The translations under genes were made by a program, and so were the position numbers. From Streptomyces peucetius (GTDB lineage Bacteria > Actinomycetota > Actinomycetes > Streptomycetales > Streptomycetaceae), in assembly GCF_025854275.1 (NCBI RefSeq), contig NZ_CP107567.1, positions 3,410,001 to 3,474,000 on the forward strand: a DNA stretch of 64,000 nt, given 5' to 3'. Positions within the stretch are counted from its first letter, which is position 1; each line of letters starts with the position of its first letter. This document shows, piece after piece, positions 8,848 through 15,719 of the stretch. The notes under the pieces are model-generated. The model saw nothing but the letters and a program-made list of their open reading frames with translations. It was not told where the DNA came from and searched no databases.

Positions 8848-10410
8848 TCATCCGCCGCGCGAGCGGAGCTCGGTCTTCAGGACCTTTCCGCTCGCGTTGC
8901 GCGGCAGTTCGGTGACGAACTCGACCTGCCGGGGCACCTTGTAGTTCGCCATCTCCCGCCGTGACCAGGCGATCAGGTCGTCACGGGTGAGTGTCGAGCC
9001 GGGCCGGCGCACCGCGTACGCCTTGCCCACCTCGCCGAGCCGCGCGTCCGGTACGCCGACGACGGCGACGTCCGCGATGTCCGGGTGCAGGCCGAGCAGC
9101 TGCTCGATCTCGGCGGGGTAGGCGTTGAAGCCGCCGACGATGAACATGTCCTTGATCCGGTCGGTGATCCGCAGGTTCCCCGCCTCGTCGAGGACGCCGA
9201 CGTCGCCGGTGCGCAGCCAGCCGTCGGGGGTGATGGCGGCGGCCGTGCCCTCCGGGTCCTCGAAGTAGCCCCGCATGACGTTGTGTCCGCGCACCAGGAT
9301 CTCCCCCGGCCGGCCCGGTGCGGCGAGGACGCGGACCTCGGTGCCGGGTATCGCGCGCCCCGAGGTGGCGGCGACGGTGCCCGGGTCGTCGCTGCGGCGG
9401 CACATGGTGACGATCCCGCCGGCCTCCGAGAGGCCGTACGCGGTCAGGACGGTGGCGATGCGCAGCTCGCTGCGCAGCCGTTCGACCAGCTGGAGGGGGA
9501 CGACGGCGGCGCCGGTGACGACGAGGCGCAGTGCGCTCAGATCGTGCCGGTCACGGGCGGGGTGGTCGAGCAGCGACCGGTGCAGGGTGGGCGGGCCGGG
9601 GAGCACGGAGATGCGCTCGGCGGCGATGTTGGCGAGGACGGTGTCCACGTCGAAGACGGGCTGCGGGACGATCGTGGCGCCGCGGGTGAGGCAGGCGATG
9701 ACTCCGGCCTTGTAGCCGAAGGTGTGGAAGAACGGGTTGACGACGAGATAGCGGTCCCCGGCGCGCAGCCCGGCGAGTTCGCTCCACAGGTCGTAGCAGC
9801 GCAGGGTCTGGCCGTGGGTGATGACGGCGCCCTTGGGGCGGCCGGTGGTGCCGGAGGTGTAGACGATGTCGGACGGGTCGTCGGCCGTGACGGTGTCGGC
9901 GCGTTCGCGCACCCGGGCGGCGGGGACGCCGTCGCCGCCCGCGAGGAAGTCCTTCCAGGTGCGGTAGTCCTCGGGTGCCGTGTCGGCGAGGACCACGACC
10001 TGTTCGAGGTCGGGGAGTTCGACGTCCGCGCGGCGCAGCGAGGCGACGTAGGAGGTGCCGAGGAAGGTGCCGGTGACGAAGAGGAGCCTGGCACGGGAGC
10101 GGCGCAGGACGTGGGCGGCCTCGGTGCCCTTGAAGCGGGTGTTGAGGGGGACGAGCACACCGCCCGCGGTCACGGCGCCGAGCGCGGAGACGATCCAGTC
10201 GAGGGTGTTGGGGGCCCAGATCGCGACCCGGTCGCCCTTGCGGACACCGGCGGCGATGCACGCGGCGGCGGCCCGCTCGACGCGCAGGGCGAGCTCCTCG
10301 TACGAGACGCGGGTGCGGCCGTCGGCGACGGCCTCGCGCCTGCCGTGGCGCTGCGCGGCACTGCGCACCAGCTTCCAGATGGTGCCCCATTCCAGGTCGC
10401 CGCGTCGCAT
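8848..10410 (-). CDS. AMP-forming acyl-CoA ligase, FadD3-like
   Basis: A 520-residue ANL-superfamily ligase. The P-loop is YTSGTTGRPKGA (about residues 183-194), followed by the acyl-site motif YGLSEAGG, the hinge TGDVG and DRIKDMFIVGGFN, and the catalytic Lys in NASGKVLK close to the C-terminus. It forms an acyl-adenylate from a carboxylic acid and ATP and then the CoA thioester. The N-terminal region around APNTLDWI and VLVPLNTRFKG resembles FadD3, the ligase for the propionate side chain of the bicyclic steroid remnant in actinobacteria, but the same pattern occurs in other medium and cyclic acid ligases. It is transcribed divergently from the Ltp gene at 10478, with one CTGAC-N5-GTCAG operator between them. 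Confidence 0.88.
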   Translation of the reverse strand: MRRGDLEWGTIWKLVRSAAQRHGRREAVADGRTRVSYEELALRVERAAAACIAAGVRKGDRVAIWAPNTLDWIVSALGAVTAGGVLVPLNTRFKGTEAAHVLRRSRARLLFVTGTFLGTSYVASLRRADVELPDLEQVVVLADTAPEDYRTWKDFLAGGDGVPAARVRERADTVTADDPSDIVYTSGTTGRPKGAVITHGQTLRCYDLWSELAGLRAGDRYLVVNPFFHTFGYKAGVIACLTRGATIVPQPVFDVDTVLANIAAERISVLPGPPTLHRSLLDHPARDRHDLSALRLVVTGAAVVPLQLVERLRSELRIATVLTAYGLSEAGGIVTMCRRSDDPGTVAATSGRAIPGTEVRVLAAPGRPGEILVRGHNVMRGYFEDPEGTAAAITPDGWLRTGDVGVLDEAGNLRITDRIKDMFIVGGFNAYPAEIEQLLGLHPDIADVAVVGVPDARLGEVGKAYAVRRPGSTLTRDDLIAWSRREMANYKVPRQVEFVTELPRNASGKVLKTELRSRGG

Positions 10411-10442
10411 CGCATGCCTCCCGTACGGCCGGTCCGCAGGAG

Positions 10443-10457
10443 CTGACGGTACGTCAG
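10443..10457. promoter_or_regulatory. Operator CTGACGGTACGTCAG (divergent promoter)
   Basis: A perfect copy of the CTGAC-N5-GTCAG palindrome between the divergent CoA ligase and Ltp genes. On the plus strand its first six bases (CTGACG) lie 17 bp before TACGCT (10466-10471), and the Ltp ATG begins 7 nt later. The palindrome therefore probably covers the -35 of a leaderless promoter. Confidence 0.75.
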
Positions 10458-10477
10458 ATTAGCTGTACGCTCCGGCC

Positions 10478-11626
10478 ATGGCGACCCTCAAGGACAAGGC
10501 AGCGATAGTCGGAATCGGCCGGACGGCCTTCGCCAGGCGGCTGCCGGAGTCGGAGAAGACCCTGGCCTGCCGGGCGATCCTCGGCGCGCTCGACGACGCC
10601 GGCATCGCCCCCTGCGAGGTGGACGGCTTCGCCTCGTACACGATGGAGGAGACCGACGAGGTCGAGATCGCCAAGGCCGTCGGCGCCGGCGACGTCACCT
10701 TCTTCTCCAGGGTCGGCTTCGGGGGCGGCGGCTCGTGCGCCACCGTCGCGCATCTGGCGGCCGCGGTCGCCACCGGCCAGGCGGGCGTGGGCGTGGCCTG
10801 GCGGTCCCGCAAACGCGGCTCCGGCCCGCGCCCCTGGACCAGTACGGCGGCGCAGCTGCCGACCCCCGCCCAGTGGACCCGGCCCTTCGGGCTGCTGCGG
10901 CCCGCCGACGAGATCGGCATGCTCGCCCGCCGCTACATGCACGAGTACGGCGCGACCCGCGACCACTTCTTCAACGTCGCCCTCGCCTGCCGCAACCGCG
11001 CCAACCAGAACCCGGCCGCGATGATGTACGACCGGCCCCTGACCCGCGAGATGTACATGACCGCCCGCTGGATCAGCGAGCCGCTCTGCCTCTTCGACAA
11101 CTGCCTGGAGACCGACGGGGCGCTGGCCTGCGTGATCGTGGGCGCGGAACGCGCCCGCGACTGCCGGCAGAAGCCCGTGTACGTCCACTCCGCGGCCCAG
11201 GGCCTGCCCGCGCAGCACCACGGGATGGTCAACTACTGGAACGACGACCCGCTCACCGGCCCCGCGTGGACGGCCGCCCGGCAGCTGTGGAAGCAGGCCG
11301 ACTTCGGACCGCAGGACGTCGACGTGGCCCAGATCTACGACGCGTTCACCCCGCTGATCCCGCTGTCGCTGGAGGGCTACGGCTTCTGCGGCCGGGGCGA
11401 GGGCGCGGCCTTCACCGAGGGGGGCGCGCTGGAGATCGGCGGCCGGCTGCCGCTGAACACCGCCGGCGGCGGACTCAGCGAGGCGTACGTCCACGGCTTC
11501 AACCTGATCACCGAGGGCGTCGCGCAGCTGCGCGGCACCTCCACGGACCAGGTCCCGGGGGCCGGGACGTGCCTGGTGACCGCGGGCGAGGGCGTACCGA
11601 CGTCGGCGCTTCTGCTGAGGAGCTGA
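10478..11626 (+). CDS. Thiolase-fold lipid-transfer protein, Ltp2-like retro-aldolase subunit
   Basis: A 382-residue thiolase-superfamily protein. Features include IVGIGRTAF at the N-terminus, GGGGSCATVAHLAAAVATG, ARRYMHEYGATRDHF and the C-terminal YDAFTPLIPLSLEGYGFCGRGEG. The sequence closely follows Ltp2, which with a DUF35 partner catalyses the retro-aldol cleavage that removes the last side-chain carbons of sterols as propionyl-CoA. The DUF35 partner is the next gene (9-bp gap), then a crotonase, giving a three-gene operon. The Cys that serves as nucleophile in true thiolases is not in its usual context, consistent with aldolase rather than thiolase chemistry. The promoter appears leaderless and overlaps the operator at 10443. 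Confidence 0.9.
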   Translation: MATLKDKAAIVGIGRTAFARRLPESEKTLACRAILGALDDAGIAPCEVDGFASYTMEETDEVEIAKAVGAGDVTFFSRVGFGGGGSCATVAHLAAAVATGQAGVGVAWRSRKRGSGPRPWTSTAAQLPTPAQWTRPFGLLRPADEIGMLARRYMHEYGATRDHFFNVALACRNRANQNPAAMMYDRPLTREMYMTARWISEPLCLFDNCLETDGALACVIVGAERARDCRQKPVYVHSAAQGLPAQHHGMVNYWNDDPLTGPAWTAARQLWKQADFGPQDVDVAQIYDAFTPLIPLSLEGYGFCGRGEGAAFTEGGALEIGGRLPLNTAGGGLSEAYVHGFNLITEGVAQLRGTSTDQVPGAGTCLVTAGEGVPTSALLLRS

Positions 11627-11635
11627 GGAGCTGAG

Positions 11636-12058
11636 ATGCTGCGACCGGTCATCGACGACGACGGCGCCCCGTTCTGGGAGTACGCCGCCCGTGGCGAGCT
11701 GCGGGTCCAGGCCTGTGCCGCGCCCGCCTGCGGCGAACCGCGCTTCCCGCCCCGGCCCTGCTGCCCGTGGTGCGGCTCGTTCGACAGTGAGTGGCGCCCG
11801 GTGAACGGCCGCGGCCGCATCTGGTCGTACGTGCTCCCCCACCCGCCGCTGCTCCCCGGCTACGCCGAGCAGGCCCCGTACAACGCGGTCGTCGTCGAAC
11901 TCTCGGACGCGCCGCGCATCCGGCTCGTCGGCAACGTGGTCGCGGCACCGGACGCGCCGCTGAACTCCGTCGACCCTGCCCGGCTGCGCATCGGGGCCGC
12001 CGTACGCGTGGCGTTCGACGGCGACGGCATGCCCCGCTGGCTCCTGGATCGCTCATGA
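11636..12058 (+). CDS. DUF35 OB-fold zinc-ribbon protein, partner of the Ltp aldolase
   Basis: A 140-residue DUF35 protein with an N-terminal rubredoxin-like zinc ribbon (Cys pairs in CAAPACG and CPWCG, about residues 22-45) and a C-terminal OB-fold beginning at GRGRIWSYV. In characterised systems the DUF35 domain binds and completes the active site of Ltp-type aldolases, and acts as acyl-CoA recognition subunit. It sits 9 bp after the Ltp gene and overlaps the crotonase gene by 4 bp (ATGA), so the three products are probably made in fixed ratio. The family is clear; the exact substrate is not. Confidence 0.9.
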   Translation: MLRPVIDDDGAPFWEYAARGELRVQACAAPACGEPRFPPRPCCPWCGSFDSEWRPVNGRGRIWSYVLPHPPLLPGYAEQAPYNAVVVELSDAPRIRLVGNVVAAPDAPLNSVDPARLRIGAAVRVAFDGDGMPRWLLDRS

Positions 12059-12831
12059 GCATCCGGGTCGAGAAGGACAGCGCCACCGGCGTCGCCCTGG
12101 TCACCCTCGACCGGCCCGCCAGGCACAACGCGATCGACCTGGAGACGGCCGCCGCACTCGGCGAGGTGTGGCGGGACTTCCGCCATGACGCGTCGGTGCG
12201 GGCGGCCGTGGTCACCGGCGCGGGCGGCCAGGCCTTCTGCACGGGCATCGACCGCTCGGCCGACGTCCCGCAGCCGCAGTCCCCCTACTCCGTCGACGAC
12301 CCGCTCCTCACGGTCGGTCCCAAGGCCAACGACCTGTGGAAACCGGTGATCGCCGCCGTGGAGGGGATGGCCTGCGGCGGCGCCTTCTACCTGCTCGGGG
12401 AGAGCGACTTCGTGATCGCCTCGGACGAGGCCACGTTCTTCGACCCGCACACGACGTACGGCATGGTCAGCGCGTACGAGACCGTCTTCATGGCGCAGCG
12501 GATGCCGGCGGGCGAGGTCGCCAGGACGGCCCTGATGGGCACGGCGGAGCGGCTGACGGCCCGGCGGGCGTACGAGATCGGGCTGGTCTCCGAGCTGACC
12601 GGACCGGGCGGCGCCGCGACGGCGGCCCTGCGGGCCGCTGCGGTGGTGGCGTCGCACCCGACGGACGCCGTTCAGGGGACGGTCCGCGCGGTGTGGTCGG
12701 CGACCGAGGCGTCACGCACCCAGGCGCTCGCCCTCGCCCCGCACCTGGTCGCGCTCGGCAACCTGCCGCCGGAGCGGCAGGCCGAGCTGTTCACGAGCCG
12801 GCGGGGCAGGGGCGGCTTCCGACTGCGCTGA
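12055..12831 (+). CDS. Crotonase-fold enzyme (enoyl-CoA hydratase family) lacking both catalytic Glu
   Basis: A 258-residue crotonase-fold protein with VALVTLDRPARHNAID and the oxyanion-hole segments AFCTGID and GMACGGAF. The two catalytic glutamates of classical enoyl-CoA hydratase, in GGGCE and GQPE, correspond here to Phe (GGAFYL) and His (FDPH). Plain hydration by the textbook mechanism is therefore unlikely. Isomerase, hydrolase, aldol or diverged hydratase activity on the product of the preceding aldolase pair is possible. The ATG overlaps the DUF35 stop. It ends 12 bp before the convergent secreted-protein gene, with a short shared hairpin over both stops. Confidence 0.85.
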   Translation: MSIRVEKDSATGVALVTLDRPARHNAIDLETAAALGEVWRDFRHDASVRAAVVTGAGGQAFCTGIDRSADVPQPQSPYSVDDPLLTVGPKANDLWKPVIAAVEGMACGGAFYLLGESDFVIASDEATFFDPHTTYGMVSAYETVFMAQRMPAGEVARTALMGTAERLTARRAYEIGLVSELTGPGGAATAALRAAAVVASHPTDAVQGTVRAVWSATEASRTQALALAPHLVALGNLPPERQAELFTSRRGRGGFRLR

Positions 12832-12847
12832 CCCCTGCGGGGCTCAG
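12828..12847. terminator. Short bidirectional hairpin over two convergent stops
   Basis: TGACCCC and GGGGCTCA pair around a TGC loop with one bulge, covering the stop codons of both the crotonase and the convergent secreted-protein gene. It is short, so termination is only probable. Confidence 0.4.
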
Positions 12848-13329
12848 CTGCGGCTGACCCGCGTGACCTCGCACTTGGTGTACTCGGAACCGTCGCCGGA
12901 GCCGGTGTACGGGGTGGTCAGCTCGGCGGTCTGCGTGGAGCCCCCGGTGACGGCGATCCCGGTCTTCATCGCGGTCGCGGGGACCGCGGTGCTGCCGGCG
13001 CCGCCGGTGAACTTCATGGTGACGTTGTAGTCGTAGTCCAGCATGTCGCTGTTGTCGATGCTGATCTTCGCGGTCAGGTTCTTCGTCGCGGGGTCGTACT
13101 TGCACTCGTCGATGGTCACATCGCGAGCGGCCTTGTCCGCGCTGGAGCCGCCGGACACCGAGCCGCCGGAGCTGGTGGAGCCACCGGTGCTGTCGTCGTC
13201 ACGGTGGCTGCCGCCGCTGCTGGAGGAGCTGCTGGAGTTGTCGCAGCCGCCGCCGGAGCCACGGGCTCCCGTCAGCGCGACGAGCGCGATCCCGAAGACG
13301 GCGATGGCGCGGACATGACGGATCTTCAC
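12844..13329 (-). CDS. Small secreted Ser/Gly-rich protein
   Basis: A 161-residue export candidate. It has a basic start, a hydrophobic stretch (AIAVFGIALVALTG, about residues 9-22), then a Gly/Ser/Asp linker (about 24-66) and a beta-rich domain of about 95 residues with two cysteines (IDECKYD and TKCEVTR) that could form a disulphide. A Cys follows the hydrophobic core (GGGCD, residue 29), but it does not match a good lipobox, so lipoprotein processing is uncertain. The domain organisation, linker plus small extracellular beta domain, is common in Streptomyces proteins of unknown function. It shows no link to the surrounding catabolic genes and has no regulon operator in front of it. Confidence 0.75.
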   Translation of the reverse strand: MKIRHVRAIAVFGIALVALTGARGSGGGCDNSSSSSSSGGSHRDDDSTGGSTSSGGSVSGGSSADKAARDVTIDECKYDPATKNLTAKISIDNSDMLDYDYNVTMKFTGGAGSTAVPATAMKTGIAVTGGSTQTAELTTPYTGSGDGSEYTKCEVTRVSRS

Positions 13330-13423
13330 GTTTCAACCCCCGTTGAAAGTGTCGGCAGATGGGCTCGATTGACGAGCGCACGTCACCCTAGCAGCGGGAA
13401 CGACCCCTCTGAGCACAAGAGCA

Positions 13424-13458
13424 CCGACGGCGGCCACCCGGTGGGTGGCCGCCGTCGG
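13424..13458. terminator. Perfect 15-bp-stem hairpin downstream of tetR
   Basis: An inverted repeat of 15 bp (13424-13438 against 13444-13458) with a 5-nt loop. It lies between the 3' end of the TetR gene and the 5' end of the secreted-protein gene, both on the minus strand, so it most likely ends tetR transcripts. Confidence 0.75.
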
Positions 13459-13484
13459 CGTGACAGGACTCTCGTACAGGGAAG

Positions 13485-13502
13485 GGGGCGGAGCTCCGCC
13501 CC
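13485..13502 (-). terminator. GC palindrome just after the tetR stop
   Basis: GGGGCGGAGCTCCGCCCC is an 18-bp perfect palindrome beginning 5 bp beyond the tetR stop. It may fold as a hairpin and reinforce the larger hairpin at 13424. Confidence 0.4.
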
Positions 13503-13506
13503 GTGG

Positions 13507-14154
13507 TTACTTCGCCGGCTTCTTGCCCGTGATGCCCAGATGCACCAACAGAGCGAGGTTCGGCTTCAGTTCGGCCTGCTTGACCCCCCAGGTCGTGAAG
13601 CCCTTCTGGTGGGAGGCGACCGCGGCCAGCATCGCCACCAGCGAACCGGCCATCGCCGCGGGGCTGACGTCCTTGTCGACCCTGCCCTTGCCCTGCAGCT
13701 CCTTGACCGCGTCCGTGAGGGAGTTGGTGACGGAGTTCAGGACCTTCATACGGATCTTGTAGAACCGCTTGTCGCCCTCTGCCGCGCCGAGATCGACGAC
13801 CCGCAGGATCGCGTCGTTACGGCGCCAGAAATCGAGGAAACCCTCGACCAGTTCCTCCGAGGTCTGCCAGCCGGCCCTGCCGGTCCAGGAACGCCCGGAG
13901 ACCAATTCGGTCAGCTGGGCGCCCTCCTTGGCCATTTCCTCGGCGATCTCGAGGACAGCGCCCTCGACATCGGGGAAGTACTGATAGAACGTCGCGGGCG
14001 AAGTGCCCGCTTTCCGGGCAACGTCGATGACTTTGACGTCCCGGTACGGCGAGGAACTGAGCATCTCGCTGAGGCAGTCGAGCAGCTTCTGCCGCGTCGC
14101 CTGGCCGCGTCGTCCGGCGACCCGGCCGTCGACGGTGCGTACTTGTCCTGTCAT
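13507..14154 (-). CDS. TetR-family repressor, likely regulator of the catabolic region
   Basis: A 215-residue TetR protein. Its N-terminal helix-turn-helix has the recognition part KAGTSPATFYQYFPD at residues 48-62, preceded by a basic tail. The remainder is an all-helical ligand-binding domain. A CTGTC-N5-GTCAG palindrome (14148-14162) spans its own start codon and matches nine of ten bases of the operator found at the catabolic promoters, which suggests autoregulation. TetR proteins bind palindromes of this size as dimers and are released by small ligands, often acyl-CoA intermediates of the pathway they control. That this protein binds those sites is inference from the shared motif and its location. 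The site does not resemble the KstR or KstR2 sterol operators. Confidence 0.9.
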   Translation of the reverse strand: MTGQVRTVDGRVAGRRGQATRQKLLDCLSEMLSSSPYRDVKVIDVARKAGTSPATFYQYFPDVEGAVLEIAEEMAKEGAQLTELVSGRSWTGRAGWQTSEELVEGFLDFWRRNDAILRVVDLGAAEGDKRFYKIRMKVLNSVTNSLTDAVKELQGKGRVDKDVSPAAMAGSLVAMLAAVASHQKGFTTWGVKQAELKPNLALLVHLGITGKKPAK

Positions 14155-14162
14155 GCCGTCAG
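14148..14162. promoter_or_regulatory. Variant operator CTGTCATGCCGTCAG over the tetR start codon
   Basis: Nine of ten half-site bases match CTGAC-N5-GTCAG. The ATG of tetR (14152-14154, minus strand) lies inside it. A bound repressor would block initiation or an overlapping leaderless promoter. Confidence 0.55.
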
Positions 14163-14233
14163 CTTACCGAGGGGTGATCGGGGCGCGATTCGGCCGACTG
14201 CAAATGGGGCCCCCGCCACAGAACGCAATAGTG

Positions 14234-14267
14234 TTATCAACAGCCTGTGGACAACTTCGGTGGACAA
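14234..14267. other. Cluster of three DnaA-box-like 9-mers
   Basis: Within 34 bp lie TTATCAACA (14234), TGTGGACAA (14246, the reverse of the preferred Streptomyces box TTGTCCACA) and GGTGGACAA (14259, one mismatch). The spot is the AT-richer 296-bp gap between tetR and the VOC gene, which holds no gene that I can see. It could titrate DnaA or be chance; no origin genes are near. Confidence 0.35.
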
Positions 14268-14450
14268 CTCAACAAAATCAGCGCCACCGCAATCCACCCC
14301 GAGCGCCCGCCCCGCCTGCCCCTTGCCACGCTCGCCACCCGCCAGAACGGCATCTTTTGGACAAACGTTCGATTTGATTCCGCGCGCCCCGCGTGATGCG
14401 CCGTTAGCTTGATGGTGACGGGCACCACACCCAGGGAAGGAATCAGGTCC

Positions 14451-15470
14451 ATGGCCGCATTCACAGAGGGCACGCCGTGCTGGGTGGACGCATCGCTTCC
14501 CGACGTGGAGGCGGGCAAGCGCTTCTACGGCGAGCTCTTCGGATGGACCTTCACCGAGCGGGGCGGCGGCCAGGTCCCCGGCGGCGGCGCACGCGCCCGC
14601 CACGCCGACGCGTACAGCGACGGACGGCTCGTCGCCGCACTGACGCCCAAACGGGACGGACGCATGCCCACCGTCTGGGGCGTCTACTTCGCCACTCCCG
14701 ACGCCGCCGCCCTCGGCCGGCGCATCACCGACCGGGGCGGCCAGGTGATCACCGCCCCGCTGCCCGTCGGCCCCGAGGGGACCTCGGCCGTAGTCGCGGA
14801 CCCCGGCGGCGCGGTCTTCGGCCTGTGGCAGGCGGGCGAGCGGGCGGGCTTCGAGAAGCACGGCGAGGTGAACTCGTACTGCTGGACCGAGGTGTACACC
14901 CGGGACCGGGAGCGCACCGACGCCTTCTACGAATCGGTGTTCGGCTTCCAGGGCACGGACCTGACCGGCCCCATGGCCGGGTTCCGCATGTGGTCGCCCG
15001 CCGGCACGGAACCGGGCGAGGCCACCGCCGTCGGCGGACGCAGTGTGATCACCGACGAGTTCCCGCCCGAGATGCCCGGCCACTTCCTCGTCTACTTCTG
15101 CGTGACCGACTGCGACGCGGCCGCCGGGGCGGTCGTCCGGCTGGGCGGCCGTGTCCGCAGCGCGCCCGTGGACACCCCCTACGGCCGGATCGCCACCTTC
15201 GGCGACAACCAGGGCGCCATCTTCGCGGTGCTCGCCGCGCCGGACCGGACGGCGGCGCCGAGCGGGGAGAAGGACCAGGAGGAGCACGGCGAGGACATGT
15301 CCACCGGCGGGTCGCAGCGGTTCGAGCCGCCGGCACGGGAGGCCGCGCGACAGTCGGAGGCGGCCGGGAGCGCGCCCGCCGAGGACTCCCGCCCCGGCTC
15401 CGGCGCGGCGGAGGGCGGGGACGAGGACGGGCACGAGGGCAGGGACACCGGCGGCAGAAAAGCGGGCTGA
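14451..15470 (+). CDS. VOC-family (glyoxalase-like) protein with two domains and a disordered tail
   Basis: A 339-residue protein with two tandem vicinal-oxygen-chelate domains (about 5-125 and 138-265), each opening with a WxxASLPDVEAGKRFYGELFG-type or YTRDRERTDAFYESVFGF-type helix and ending in DPGGAVFGLWQ or DNQGAIFAVL. Such fused pairs are common in Streptomyces and include antibiotic-binding and lyase-like proteins; the metal ligands are not all conserved, so the reaction is unknown. The last 70 residues are Glu/Ser/Pro-rich and look disordered. The start at 14451 gives the family's usual N-terminus; an upstream TTG at 14409 is in frame. It has no operator and is not obviously part of the catabolic regulon. 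Confidence 0.82.
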   Translation: MAAFTEGTPCWVDASLPDVEAGKRFYGELFGWTFTERGGGQVPGGGARARHADAYSDGRLVAALTPKRDGRMPTVWGVYFATPDAAALGRRITDRGGQVITAPLPVGPEGTSAVVADPGGAVFGLWQAGERAGFEKHGEVNSYCWTEVYTRDRERTDAFYESVFGFQGTDLTGPMAGFRMWSPAGTEPGEATAVGGRSVITDEFPPEMPGHFLVYFCVTDCDAAAGAVVRLGGRVRSAPVDTPYGRIATFGDNQGAIFAVLAAPDRTAAPSGEKDQEEHGEDMSTGGSQRFEPPAREAARQSEAAGSAPAEDSRPGSGAAEGGDEDGHEGRDTGGRKAG

Positions 15471-15719
15471 GCCGGGCGACGCCCCGGCCGCTGACTCCGG
15501 CCCGCCACCTTCCTGGGCGCCGCAGCCCCGCACCCGGCTCACAGAGGTGTCCGAAACGCGGTGAGACACCCCGATCCGCCCCCGGGTTCGCAACCATGGC
15601 CCCGGACAGGAAGAATCAGGGTGCTCACCGCCGAGGGGCTCGATGGTGAGACCCTGCACGGGGCTGTAAGTGACGGGCTCCATTTCGTGGGAGCCCGTAC
15701 GGGGAGGTGGCACGCAAGT

